Notes under the pieces: generated by a model
Database searches by the model: none
The model's input: the letters and a program-made list of their open reading frames with translations, nothing else
What the model was told of the DNA's origin: nothing
In this document: positions 11,401-18,699 of the stretch, piece after piece
Layout: each line of letters starts with the position of its first letter
Position numbering within the stretch: position 1 is the first letter of the stretch
Translations under genes and position numbers: made by a program
NCBI RefSeq assembly: GCF_001544275.1
Contig: NZ_BCQE01000031.1
Location: 1-46,223, forward strand
DNA: 46,223 nucleotides
Origin: Enterococcus gallinarum NBRC 100675
Lineage (GTDB): Bacteria; Bacillota; Bacilli; Lactobacillales; Enterococcaceae
Direction: 5' to 3'

Positions 11401-11766
11401 TTGCGGCAAAATACCAAACAGATCTGGTAACGTTAAGTATTCAGATAGATCCAAATGACCGTTGATCATTTTCTCACTGGAAAGGCGCATCAATAATCGG
11501 TAGCCTGATAGATTCTTTGCAAAAAGATACAATGGAAAATGCATAGAGGATGTGCCAAACGTGCAATCGAATAACACACCGATCACAGGTTTGATTCCGG
11601 CATTTTGGCATTGCTGATAAAATTCTAAGGCTCCATATAACACATTGTGATCTGCCAGCCCCAAAACTTTATAACCAGCTTTTTTGGCAGCAGCAATATA
11701 ACGAGGAATTTTGATCGTACTTTGAAGTAAGGAATACGCGCTTAAGGTTGTCAATTGATGATACAT
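8458..11766 (-). CDS. dnaE: DNA polymerase III alpha subunit DnaE
   Basis: Replicative polymerase of the DnaE type, 1,102 aa, which in low-GC Gram-positives works alongside PolC and extends RNA primers. The order is an N-terminal PHP domain (HQLTTLSAYSLLQ; LADHNVLYG), a palm with GAGRGSAAGSLVAF and the catalytic acidic motif MPDIDLDIPD, fingers and thumb (YGIIVYQEQIMQ; FNRSHAFAYS), and a C-terminal OB domain (about 960-1040). It lacks the long exonuclease insertion of PolC. The start follows GGAGGG at seven bases. Its stop lies upstream of the pfkA promoter, with no obvious terminator between. Confidence 0.96.
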   Translation of the reverse strand: MYHQLTTLSAYSLLQSTIKIPRYIAAAKKAGYKVLGLADHNVLYGALEFYQQCQNAGIKPVIGVLFDCTFGTSSMHFPLYLFAKNLSGYRLLMRLSSEKMINGHLDLSEYLTLPDLFGILPQGQGFSPDQSEDLAQLSRTLTDFVARFDQKSLFLGVQKAAATPEREWFQQHGLELCAYQPVAALEQAELFAVQVMEHIKNGTQIEDFRKAKEQSSETYYLEQPGELIQAFGENSEALVNNQRIAEECTLTIPLHQRLLPHFPLEKGGNAADFLRKLCFEKLPERITQVTDIYRQRLDYELSVIHTMGFDDYFLIIWDVMDFAHKNEIVTGAGRGSAAGSLVAFVLAITDVDPIEYDLLFERFLNPERYTMPDIDLDIPDNRRDEILHYVRQKYGQEYMAQIATFGTMAAKMVLRDVSRVFGLSQSEANRWSKAIPNALKMTLALAYEQSNQLRELATFNERNETMFAVAKVLEGLPRHVSTHAAGVVISDKNLLDLVPLQQGSDEILLTQFTMNDVETVGLLKMDFLGLRNLSIIDNTLRGIKRVTNETVTQKAIPLNDPAVLRLFQQGDTAGIFQFESAGIRNVLRKLGPESIEDIAAVNALYRPGPMQNIDTFIRRKKGQEKVVYPDAALVPILQNTYGIIVYQEQIMQVASKMAGFSLGQADILRRAISKKKKDVLDEERRHFVEGAVANHFSAEKAEEVYDYIERFANYGFNRSHAFAYSFIGFQMAYLKVHYPGPFFAALLHSVRNNPGKLKEYLNEATRYDVAILPPSINKSGYSFYLQSEKQIRFGFSSVKGIRRDLIQDILDERKENGAFSSLDQFLLRLHQKNNKWLKEDYIRPLLSIGAFDELVTNRKQALIQLEGKIQNITYSGGSLDLLETMALKEAEVADYDLEQKLALEEEYLGVYLSGHPVQQYQKLQQLKQTIAIADLVPNERVRILFYVRQIREIRTKKGEQMAFLEGTDASKEVSITVFPTLYRHVRSDVAENAVLYVEGKVEVSRYNGEIQLIADKIELAEKAQAQLTDQTCYLKITRDVETNHLQELSQLLRKHRGRVPVVLFYESNGKKVLLTEENWLKKDEEMERKLGHLLGEENVVFK

Positions 11767-11848
11767 AGAAAATCCCTCCGAAAATGATAATTCCGTTTGT
11801 TTCTGCTTTATTTCAAATTTGAAAAGAATAAATGAAAATGTGAAAATC

Positions 11849-11876
11849 TTTACATTGAAATTTTTTGTGATAAACT
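11849..11876 (+). promoter_or_regulatory. candidate promoter of the DUF2929 gene
   Basis: TTTACA, a 16-base spacer and TAAACT lie about 40 bases before the start, in the divergent gap with dnaE. Confidence 0.45.
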
Positions 11877-11915
11877 AAAGTCGAAAAGCAAGATACGCAG
11901 AAAAGAGGTGTCGTC

Positions 11916-12098
11916 ATGCGCTACTTAGCAACATTATTTTGGACATTTATCTTAGGCCAAGTTGTCGGCTATCTAGGCAGCTCACTAGCGGGAGCTACTT
12001 ATGATTTCCAATTGACCTCAATCATCTCTTTGGTAGCAGGTGTACTAATTATCCTTCTTGGTTTGATTGCACCTTCGCCAAAAAAGACAAGTCATTAA
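11916..12098 (+). CDS. small membrane protein, DUF2929 (YjzD-like)
   Basis: A 60-aa protein with two membrane helices (about residues 3-24 and 32-52) joined by a short loop and ending in a basic tail, PSPKKTSH. The MRYLATLFWTFILGQVVGYL start is characteristic of the DUF2929 family of Lactobacillales and Bacillales, whose role is unknown. The ribosome site is AGAGGTG. It is monocistronic, divergent from dnaE and convergent with the drug exporter, sharing a terminator with it. Confidence 0.85.
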   Translation: MRYLATLFWTFILGQVVGYLGSSLAGATYDFQLTSIISLVAGVLIILLGLIAPSPKKTSH

Positions 12099-12104
12099 TA
12101 GAAG

Positions 12105-12141
12105 AAAAACCAGTTACCTTCATTGTAACTGGTTTTTTTTT
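12105..12141. terminator. bidirectional terminator between DUF2929 gene and exporter
   Basis: AACCAGTTAC (12108-12117) pairs perfectly with GTAACTGGTT (12125-12134). It is flanked by runs of A on the left and T on the right, so it can stop both convergent transcripts. Confidence 0.92.
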
Positions 12142-12145
12142 CTTT

Positions 12146-13348
12146 TCAACTGAGATCGTGCTTATGAAAATTTTTACGGAAATTAAATGTAGAAAGACAA
12201 ATATTCAAAAAGACAAACGCGCTGGTTACCCAAAACACGGCTGGATAGCCAAAACTATGGGCAACGGTTGAACCGACCATTGGACCAAGGACTTGACCAA
12301 AGTTAGAAAACATTTGGTTGTAACTATAAATTCGACTAACACCTTCCATTGGTGTGATTTTACTGATCAACGTATTGATCGATGGCATTAACGCACCAGT
12401 AGAAAAGCCCAAAAGAAAGCGTAGAACGCCCAATTGGAATGGTGACGTAACAAAGCCCATTGGAATAAAGCAAAGGAATGAAAGCAGTAGTCCTCCTAAT
12501 AACACTTTATGATTTCCGTAGCGGTCCCCTACTTTACCTAATATTGGCGAAGAAATAATAGCTGAAACACCGGCAATCGATACGATCAACCCGCTGACAA
12601 ATAAAAGGTTTCCTGTATTGCCGCTTAGATCACGGATATATAAAGTCAAAATTGGACTGATACTTGTTACACCAAGTTGCAGGATCAATGAAGTAATAAA
12701 TAAGCCAATCAATAGTTGTAGGTTTTTGATTTGTCCAAAAATTTCTTTGACAGATAGAAGGTCCCCTTTTTCAACAGGTTCGAAATCTTCTTGAACCAAA
12801 AAGATCGTTAACAGCAATGTGATCAAAAGAACAATTCCTGTGATGATAAATACATTCTTCATACCAAACCACTGTGCTAAAGCACCACCCATAGAAGGCC
12901 CGATCAAATTTCCGGCGATAGCTCCGGTTGCTAATGTTCCTAGTGCCCAGCCACTCTTTTCTTTCGGTGCTTGAGAAGCAATCAATGCAGTCGCATTTGG
13001 AATATAACCCGAAAGGATACCCGTAAAAAAGCGCATAATCAATAGCCAGTAGACATTCGGTACAAAGGCTAATGAGCCCATGGTGACTGTCATACCAGCA
13101 GCCGCCCGAATCATCATCAATCTGCGACCTTTCTGATCTGCTAAATTTCCCCAAACCGGCGCAATGATTGCAGCTGCAAATGCGGTCACTGAGATTGCTA
13201 GACCTGAAAACAGCTCGATTTGGCTTTTTGGCGCCCCTAACTCTTCAATATATAGCGGAATAAACGGCATAACTAAACTAAAACTTGCACCAGTAAAAAA
13301 ACAGCCAATCCAAGAAATTAGGAGATTTCGTTTCCAATCAATTTTCAT
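12146..13348 (-). CDS. MFS multidrug efflux transporter, PmrA-like
   Basis: Twelve-helix drug:proton antiporter of 400 aa. The loop 2-3 motif A is visible as GNLADQKGRRLMM. The central signatures FVPNVYWLLIMRFFTG and PNATALIASQAPKEKSGWALGTLATG match my recollection of pneumococcal PmrA almost position for position, so fluoroquinolone or dye export is the likely capacity; actual substrates are inference. Two bundles are separated by a cytoplasmic loop near residues 190-210. AGAGGG precedes the ATG. A terminator hairpin and a promoter candidate lie upstream (13371-13431). Confidence 0.9.
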   Translation of the reverse strand: MKIDWKRNLLISWIGCFFTGASFSLVMPFIPLYIEELGAPKSQIELFSGLAISVTAFAAAIIAPVWGNLADQKGRRLMMIRAAAGMTVTMGSLAFVPNVYWLLIMRFFTGILSGYIPNATALIASQAPKEKSGWALGTLATGAIAGNLIGPSMGGALAQWFGMKNVFIITGIVLLITLLLTIFLVQEDFEPVEKGDLLSVKEIFGQIKNLQLLIGLFITSLILQLGVTSISPILTLYIRDLSGNTGNLLFVSGLIVSIAGVSAIISSPILGKVGDRYGNHKVLLGGLLLSFLCFIPMGFVTSPFQLGVLRFLLGFSTGALMPSINTLISKITPMEGVSRIYSYNQMFSNFGQVLGPMVGSTVAHSFGYPAVFWVTSAFVFLNICLSTFNFRKNFHKHDLS

Positions 13349-13370
13349 GTCAAAACCCTCTTTCTCTTAA

Positions 13371-13398
13371 ACTATACCGCATTTTTTAAAATAGTAAA
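13371..13398 (-). promoter_or_regulatory. candidate exporter promoter
   Basis: Minus strand: TTTACT (13398-13393), a 16-base spacer, TATAGT (13376-13371). It lies immediately after a terminator hairpin. An alternative, TTGACA with a 15-base spacer to TATAAC near 13523-13549, would put the hairpin inside the leader. Confidence 0.45.
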
Positions 13399-13401
13399 AT
13401 T

Positions 13402-13431
13402 AAAAAAGACAGAAGATTGTGTGATCTGTCT
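13402..13431 (-). terminator. hairpin with T-run upstream of the exporter
   Basis: AGACAGA (13431-13425) pairs with TCTGTCT (13413-13407) and is followed on the minus strand by TTTTT. It could be the distal terminator of the purine permease gene, or an attenuator in a long exporter leader. Confidence 0.6.
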
Positions 13432-13587
13432 ACAAAATAAAACTATCCCCACTACAACTGATTTCGCCTCCTTTGTTCTTTACAGCCCACATAAAACAGC
13501 TCATCGATCAAAGAAAGAATCCGTTATAGTTTGGATAGTTCATTGTCAAAAGCACGACCAGAAATCAGTGCTCTTTATTGATTGGTA

Positions 13588-15027
13588 CTAGCTGATCACA
13601 GCTAAAATAATGAAGTTCAAAATAAAGAGAATATTTACGACCCACAAAATTGGAGATACTTCGCGGAATTTTCCTTTTACGACTTTAACGATTGCGTAAA
13701 AGATAAAGCCAGCTGCGATTCCATAAGAAATGCTGTAACAAAGTCCCATAAAAATCGAAGCAAAGAATGCTGGAACTGCTTCTTCAAGATCCGTCCAATT
13801 GATATCCGCAAATGAAGCGAGCATCATCACACCGACTAAAATCAATGCCGGCGCTGTTGCTTGAGCAGGGACCACGGAAATCAATGGTGAAAAGAAACTA
13901 CTAATGGCAAACAAAGCTGCTACTACCACTGAAGTCAATCCTGTTCGTCCCCCAGCACCGATCCCGGCAGCCGATTCAACATAAGTAGTGGTATTAGATG
14001 TTCCAAAGATCGCACCGATCGAAGTTGCAATTGCATCGGCAAAAAGGGCTTTATCCATCTTTGTATTAAACCCTTTGCTATCTTCCAACGCTTCTTCGTC
14101 TTTTTGAGAAAAGATTCCAGTACGGCGTCCTGTTCCAATAAATGTGCCGATAGTATCAAATGTATCTGAAAGACTAAAGGCAATAATCGTCATGATCACT
14201 TGAGGAATTTTAGCAGAATCACTAAACAATGAACCCATTCCCTCTGGGCCAAACGCAGCGCCAAAAGTTGTTCCAAGTTCATTAATTGAACTTCCCAAAG
14301 AGTTTCCTTGCCAATCAATCGTGCTTAAATCGACCACACCCATCAAAATACCAATGATCGTTGTCCCTATGATACCGATAATAATTGCTCCTCGGACGTT
14401 TTTAATCACTAATAACGTTGTTAAAACTAAGCCAATGATTGCCAAGATAACTGGTGCATTATTAAAGTTAGCTAGTGCCGGCACGATGCCTCCATTAAAT
14501 GAAGCACTAACAATCGTATCACCATCAACAGTTGATCCAGTAACTGCTGCAGTATCCGCGCTGAAACTTAATAGATTGGCATTTTTTAACCCAACGTAAG
14601 CAACGAAGATCCCAATCCCACCACCGATGGCATGTTGCATGCTCTCTGGAATGGCGTGAATGATCAATTTACGAATTTTAGTGATCGTGATCAAAATATT
14701 GATCACACCACAGATAAAGACCATAGCTAATGCTTGTTGCCAAGAATAGCCTAACCCAAAGACAACTGTAAAGGTAAAGAAGGCATTCAATCCCATTCCT
14801 GGTGCTTGCGCATACGGTACGTTTGCAAAGAGACCCATGACCAGCGTTCCAATGACAGAGGCAATGATGGTTGCCAGAAAGACTGCTTGAAAAGGCATAC
14901 CAGATGCGGAAAGAATCGAAGGATTAACAAAAAGAATGTAGCTCATTGCAAAGAAGGTGGTTACCCCAGCCATCACTTCTGTTGAAACAGTTGTTTTATT
15001 TTCTTTTAATTTGAAAAACTTTTCCAT
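13588..15027 (-). CDS. NCS2 family purine permease (PbuG/PbuO-like)
   Basis: Membrane uptake of purine bases by proton symport, 479 aa with about 13-14 hydrophobic segments. Family marks are the start MEKFFKLKENKTTVSTEVMA, GVTTFFAMSYILFVNPSIL, the substrate segment ANVPYAQAPGMGLNAFF, and SDTFDTIGTFIGTGRRTG. The last two are typical of the AzgA/PbuG branch (hypoxanthine, guanine or adenine) rather than uracil or xanthine permeases. A promoter at 15108-15136 and a PurBox-like site further up fit purine-linked control. It is a single-gene unit. Confidence 0.93.
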   Translation of the reverse strand: MEKFFKLKENKTTVSTEVMAGVTTFFAMSYILFVNPSILSASGMPFQAVFLATIIASVIGTLVMGLFANVPYAQAPGMGLNAFFTFTVVFGLGYSWQQALAMVFICGVINILITITKIRKLIIHAIPESMQHAIGGGIGIFVAYVGLKNANLLSFSADTAAVTGSTVDGDTIVSASFNGGIVPALANFNNAPVILAIIGLVLTTLLVIKNVRGAIIIGIIGTTIIGILMGVVDLSTIDWQGNSLGSSINELGTTFGAAFGPEGMGSLFSDSAKIPQVIMTIIAFSLSDTFDTIGTFIGTGRRTGIFSQKDEEALEDSKGFNTKMDKALFADAIATSIGAIFGTSNTTTYVESAAGIGAGGRTGLTSVVVAALFAISSFFSPLISVVPAQATAPALILVGVMMLASFADINWTDLEEAVPAFFASIFMGLCYSISYGIAAGFIFYAIVKVVKGKFREVSPILWVVNILFILNFIILAVIS

Positions 15028-15107
15028 GTAAATCGTTCACTCCTACAAGATTAGTTAGTGTTTCTGAAAAGAAAAGAATAATTGCACTTTCCATCGAACA
15101 ATTACAA

Positions 15108-15136
15108 ATTATAGGCGAATGCCCCTTATTCCACAA
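15108..15136 (-). promoter_or_regulatory. purine permease promoter
   Basis: Minus strand: TTGTGG (15136-15131), a 17-base spacer, perfect TATAAT (15113-15108). It lies about 80 bases before the permease start. Confidence 0.65.
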
Positions 15137-15163
15137 CAAAAAAATTAACAAAAATCAAATATT

Positions 15164-15178
15164 TTATCCGAACGTTCG
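15164..15178. promoter_or_regulatory. PurBox-like operator (PurR)
   Basis: The site TTATCCGAACGTT fits the Lactobacillales PurBox core (CCGAAC with A/T flanks) and contains the palindrome CGAACGTTCG (15169-15178). It is centred about 70 bases upstream of the predicted permease transcription start, close to where lactococcal PurR boxes sit. A second CGAACA-type half site occurs near 15095. The site is seen; PurR control is inferred. Confidence 0.5.
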
Positions 15179-15233
15179 TGTTTTATTAGAGAGCTGATTT
15201 TTTCCAGAAAATTACCATCCCCCTTTCATCTCT

Positions 15234-15260
15234 TGTGAAATCAGTAAAATGTGTTACACT
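15234..15260 (+). promoter_or_regulatory. promoter of the Cof-type phosphatase
   Basis: TTGTGA (15234-15239), a 15-base spacer and an extended -10, TGTTACACT (TACACT at 15255-15260). It lies inside the longest reading frame, which supports the inner start at 15295. Confidence 0.45.
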
Positions 15261-15294
15261 TAAACAACTAGAAAAAGAGAATGGAGCGAGTCGA

Positions 15295-16098
15295 GTGAAC
15301 ACTAAATTAATTGCCATCGATCTAGACGGCACTACTTTAAATACAGAGTCCCAAATTTCAAAGCGGACATTTGATGTTTTGACACGAGCAACGAAAGCTG
15401 GACATTATGTGACCATCGCAACCGGTCGTCCTTTTCGAATGAGTGATCAGTTTTATCGTCAATTAGCCCTAAAAACACCTATGATCAATTTTAATGGAGG
15501 TTTGGTACACAAACCTCGTCAAGTATGGGCAAATGAAACAGAATTCTCTGTGTCAAAAGAAATCGCTTTTGAACTAATGGCTCAAAAAGAGAACCTAAAC
15601 TTAGATTTTGTTGCTGCAGAAAATCGGGAAACTTTTTTTATCGATCAACTTGAAGGCTTTGATCAGCGTTTCTTTTCTTCCGATAGTATTACTGAAGAAA
15701 ACTTATTGAAGAACATGAAATCTGATCCGACTTCTTTATTGGTCAAAACACAAAATGAATTTGCTGAGTCTGTTGCTCTACGAATCAACGATCAATTCAA
15801 TGACACGGTTGATGTCCGTACATGGGGTGGTCCTCATGCAATTTTGGAGATTGTTCCAAAAGGGGTCCATAAAGCATTAGGTCTATCAGTGATTTCCGAT
15901 TATCTGAAGATTGATCCCAAAAATATTATTGCCTTTGGCGATGAACACAATGATCTAGAAATGTTGGAATATGCCGGCTGGGGTGTGGCTATGGCAAATG
16001 GAACCGCACAATTAAAATCTATTGCCAATGATGTAACGGATAAAACGAATGCCGAGGACGGTTTAGCTGACTACTTGGAAAATTTATTAGCCCTATAA
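15295..16098 (+). CDS. Cof-type HAD-IIB phosphatase
   Basis: Cytosolic sugar-phosphate or nucleotide-type phosphatase of 267 aa. HAD motif I is AIDLDGTTL (nucleophile and acid Asp). Motif II is IATGRP, motif III is the Lys in KGVHKALG, and motif IV is AFGDEHNDLEML. The C2b cap lies between motifs II and III. The substrate cannot be read from sequence. GTG at 15295 is chosen because GGAG precedes it by ten bases and the likely promoter lies upstream; an in-frame GTG at 15235 falls on the promoter itself. A second, different Cof-type enzyme occurs at 39462. Confidence 0.9.
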   Translation: MNTKLIAIDLDGTTLNTESQISKRTFDVLTRATKAGHYVTIATGRPFRMSDQFYRQLALKTPMINFNGGLVHKPRQVWANETEFSVSKEIAFELMAQKENLNLDFVAAENRETFFIDQLEGFDQRFFSSDSITEENLLKNMKSDPTSLLVKTQNEFAESVALRINDQFNDTVDVRTWGGPHAILEIVPKGVHKALGLSVISDYLKIDPKNIIAFGDEHNDLEMLEYAGWGVAMANGTAQLKSIANDVTDKTNAEDGLADYLENLLAL

Positions 16099-16110
16099 AA
16101 AGACAAAAAG

Positions 16111-16191
16111 AAACACGAGGATTCGATGTCTCTCCTCTCCGAAGTCTGTATGAAAATGGACTTTAGAGGGACAACATCTGTCCTCGTGTTT
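16111..16191. terminator. compound bidirectional terminator
   Basis: The outer stem AAACACGAGGA (16111-16121) pairs perfectly with TCCTCGTGTTT (16181-16191). Inner nested pairs (GATGT/ACATC, CCTCT/AGAGG, AAGTC/GACTT) make one long interrupted hairpin. T-runs lie on both outer sides, and the asnB stop codon abuts it. Confidence 0.85.
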
Positions 16192-18087
16192 TTAAATTGT
16201 TTCGTAGATGATTGTTTCTGCCTTAGGAATTTTTTCATCAATGAAGAATACTTTATACCAGGTCAAGAAAGTGTAGATCGTCCAGATTTTCCGTTGAAGT
16301 CCTTGTTTACCGGCGCGATGATCAGCCAATAATTGCAAAATCTTTTCTTGGTCAAAGAATTCTGCAGCAAAATCCGCCGTAAATAGTTCTTTGACGGTTT
16401 TGTAACCAGTCCCTTCTTTCAGCCATGCCCGAATAGGGACCGGAAAACCTAATTTTTCCCGATTGGCCCATTCTGTTGGGAGGTGGCGATTTGCTGCTTG
16501 ACGAAAGACATCTTTCGTATTGTACTGATTGATCAAATATTTTGTCGGAATCGTCTGTGCTACTTTCATGACTTCAATATCAAGTAATGGCACCCGTAAT
16601 TCCAAAGAACTAGCCATTGACATCTTATCTGCTTTTAATAAGATGTCTTTGGGCATCCATTGATGAACATCCAAATACTGCATTTTGTTGACTTCTTCAT
16701 CAAGATCTTTGACTTTTTCATAGTATGGTGCGACGATTTCCGCCACTGATGGACCATTAGTATAGTCTGGATGCAATATCTCAGCGGCTTCTTGCTCTTC
16801 AAAGACCAGTGCTTGTCCGATAAAGAAATCTTTTGCAGGTGCGGTGGCTTCATAGAGATGAATTCGTCCATGGAAGTTTCTCATCTTACCAATTGTCCGG
16901 CCTAATTTGAATCGGATATTCTTAGGTAATTTTTTCAATCCTTGAGCAAATACACGAATCATTTTGGAGTTCGTATGCCAACCATAAGCAGCATAGCCGG
17001 CAAATAATTCATCGGCGCCTTCACCAGATTGTACAACACGAACATGTTGCGATGCGAGATTAGCTAAAAAGTAGAGCGGGACACAACTCGGATTGGAGTC
17101 GGGCTCATCCAAATGATACTGGATCAGTGGAAAAGCGTTGAAGGACATCTCGCCATCAATCACCGCTGCTGTATTGTTCAATCCCAGCATCTTGGTCAAT
17201 TTTCTAGCTTCAATTGCTTCATTATAGGTCTTGTCATCGAATCCAATTGAGAAAGAATGATCTGGACGCAGAACAGCGGCAACATAACTTGAGTCGACAC
17301 CGCTTGATAAAAATGACCCTACTTCTACATCACTGATTTTGTGTGCAGCAATCGATTCTTGAACGGTATCATCGATTTTTTGGACCCAATCTTCTTTGCT
17401 GTAGCTTTCTTTATGACTGTAGTCTGCATCCCAATATTCATGAATGTCCATGACGCCATTTTTATAAGTAAAATAGTGTCCTTCTTGTAAGCGATAAACG
17501 CCTTTAAAGAAAGTTTCGCCATTTAGTGGCGAATATTGAAAAGTCAAATAGGGTTTTAAGGCATCCTTATTCAATTCTTTTTCAAAATCTGGATGTGGTA
17601 AAAAACTCTTGATTTCAGAACCAAACATGAATGTACCATTCATTTCTGCGTAATAATAAGGTTTGATTCCGAAGTGATCTCTTGCCCCAAAGAGTTCTTG
17701 CTTTTCGCGATCCCAAATGGCAAAAGCAAACATGCCGCGAACTCTTTGCAATAAATCAGTTCCCCATTCTTCATACCCATGAAGAAGAACCTCAGTATCT
17801 GCATGAGTCGTAAAGACATGTCCAGCTTGGATCAATTCTTCTCTTAATGATTGAAAGTTATAGATTTCACCATTAAAAATAATTACTTTCGTTCCATCTT
17901 CATTATAAATAGGCTGCGTACCGCCTTCTAAGTCAATAATCGATAAACGCCGAAAGCCAAGAGCAACTTGGTCATCAATGAATTTTCCAGAACTATTAGG
18001 ACCGCGATGAATGATTCGATCCATCATCTGTTCAATGATTTCGGCTTTTTGGTCTTTAGTATTAACGAAACCTACAATTCCGCACAT
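16192..18087 (-). CDS. asnB: asparagine synthase (glutamine-hydrolysing)
   Basis: Makes asparagine from aspartate, ATP and glutamine; cytosolic, 631 aa. After Met removal the N-terminal nucleophile Cys is exposed (MCGIVGFVN), heading the class II amidotransferase domain (RGPNSSG, FNGEIYNF). The synthetase domain has the PP-loop SSGVDSSYVAA, and later GEGADELFAGYAAYGW. The start must be the ATG before CGIVGF at 18087: a frame extending to 18120 would block the catalytic Cys, and GGATGTGA lies at the right distance. Upstream there is an extended -10 of the form TGGTAAGAT (TAAGAT 18145-18140). It is convergent with the phosphatase and shares its terminator. Confidence 0.96.
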   Translation of the reverse strand: MCGIVGFVNTKDQKAEIIEQMMDRIIHRGPNSSGKFIDDQVALGFRRLSIIDLEGGTQPIYNEDGTKVIIFNGEIYNFQSLREELIQAGHVFTTHADTEVLLHGYEEWGTDLLQRVRGMFAFAIWDREKQELFGARDHFGIKPYYYAEMNGTFMFGSEIKSFLPHPDFEKELNKDALKPYLTFQYSPLNGETFFKGVYRLQEGHYFTYKNGVMDIHEYWDADYSHKESYSKEDWVQKIDDTVQESIAAHKISDVEVGSFLSSGVDSSYVAAVLRPDHSFSIGFDDKTYNEAIEARKLTKMLGLNNTAAVIDGEMSFNAFPLIQYHLDEPDSNPSCVPLYFLANLASQHVRVVQSGEGADELFAGYAAYGWHTNSKMIRVFAQGLKKLPKNIRFKLGRTIGKMRNFHGRIHLYEATAPAKDFFIGQALVFEEQEAAEILHPDYTNGPSVAEIVAPYYEKVKDLDEEVNKMQYLDVHQWMPKDILLKADKMSMASSLELRVPLLDIEVMKVAQTIPTKYLINQYNTKDVFRQAANRHLPTEWANREKLGFPVPIRAWLKEGTGYKTVKELFTADFAAEFFDQEKILQLLADHRAGKQGLQRKIWTIYTFLTWYKVFFIDEKIPKAETIIYETI

Positions 18088-18355
18088 ATTTTCACATCCA
18101 TTTTCATTTTCCTTTTTCATTTCCCCTGAAACAAATCTTATCTTACCATAAATTGAGTAAAATTAAATTTAAAAAAAATATAATAAATTAATTATTTAAC
18201 CCAACAAAAAGAGTTTTCCAAGCAAAAACGCTTCATACCGCTTTTTACTCAGACACTAGAGGAGCTTCCTTACAAATTTGTTATTTGATTTTTTTAGATA
18301 ACTTCTGTTCTCCTTAATAAATTTTTAGTAAACTTCCTCTACCATTCAGTTATTA
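18088..18355. other. AT-rich spacer upstream of asnB
   Basis: About 270 bases, very A/T-rich near 18150-18200. It contains the asnB promoter region (two overlapping TAAGAT boxes, 18135-18145). I see no small gene with a ribosome site and no RNA gene. Confidence 0.5.
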
Positions 18356-18385
18356 TTGGACAGACGCCAAGCAACGTGTTATTCT
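18356..18385 (+). promoter_or_regulatory. candidate promoter of the 49-aa gene
   Basis: TTGGAC (18356-18361), an 18-base spacer, TATTCT (18380-18385). The -10 lies within the left arm of a perfect nine-base inverted repeat, GTGTTATTC (18376-18384) with GAATAACAC (18430-18438). The right arm ends two bases before the gene's ribosome site. Confidence 0.45.
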
Positions 18386-18454
18386 GATCATGGAATTTCG
18401 TTATCAACTTAACCGTTGCCTTTCGTTACGAATAACACTGAAAGGAGAATGACT

Positions 18455-18604
18455 ATGACATTCTATAACACAGAATTACAATATCGAGTTACTCTAGATA
18501 CAAAACTAAACCTTTTTATCGTTTTTGATAAAAAAGATGCTAACCGTTTTGCAACTGGTGTGACGATCGAACAAGCTGTACAAGAATTGACTAAAACTGC
18601 ATAA
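18455..18604 (+). CDS. orphan 49-aa small protein
   Basis: I do not recognise this protein. It starts MTFYNTELQYRV and has a YRVTLDTKLNLFIVFD strand pair, then KKDANRFATGVT and a short helix ending VQELTKTA. It has no signal peptide, membrane helix or cysteine, and looks like a small cytosolic alpha/beta fold. The ATG at 18455 has AAAGGAG seven bases upstream; earlier in-frame starts at 18416 and 18449 are badly placed for it. Fourteen bases after the stop comes a seven-codon ORF with its own ribosome site, then a terminator, so the unit is a tiny self-contained operon. The good ribosome site and codon pattern make it likely real. Confidence 0.7.
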   Translation: MTFYNTELQYRVTLDTKLNLFIVFDKKDANRFATGVTIEQAVQELTKTA

Positions 18605-18617
18605 GGAGTTCATCCAA

Positions 18618-18641
18618 ATGAAGGATACCGATTCGTACTGA
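18618..18641 (+). CDS. seven-codon mini-ORF (MKDTDSY)
   Basis: ATG at 18618 is preceded by AAGGAG with nine-base spacing and reads MKDTDSY before TGA. The stop codon overlaps the first bases of the terminator stem. There is no downstream gene on this strand for it to regulate as a leader peptide. It may be translated as a tiny peptide or signal, or be a chance frame after a good ribosome site. Confidence 0.3.
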   Translation: MKDTDSY

Positions 18642-18681
18642 AAGCACCTCGCTAAGACTAATAGCAGGTGCTTTCTTGTTT
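18640..18681 (+). terminator. terminator of the micro-operon
   Basis: GAAAGCACCT (18640-18649) pairs with AGGTGCTTTC (18666-18675), with an inner GCTA/TAGC stem, followed by TTGTTTTG. The minus direction has no T-run. Confidence 0.8.
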
Positions 18682-18699
18682 TGTCATGAAATTAAACAG

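Noticed and set aside
12771-13154. A 127-codon frame inside the exporter gene in another frame
   Set aside because: The Cys/Trp/Tyr-rich composition is typical of out-of-frame translation; the exporter reading frame is intact.
15169-15178. CGAACGTTCG as an SOS (LexA/DinR) box
   Set aside because: The Gram-positive LexA box needs four bases between the GAAC and GTTC halves; here they abut, so PurBox is the better reading.
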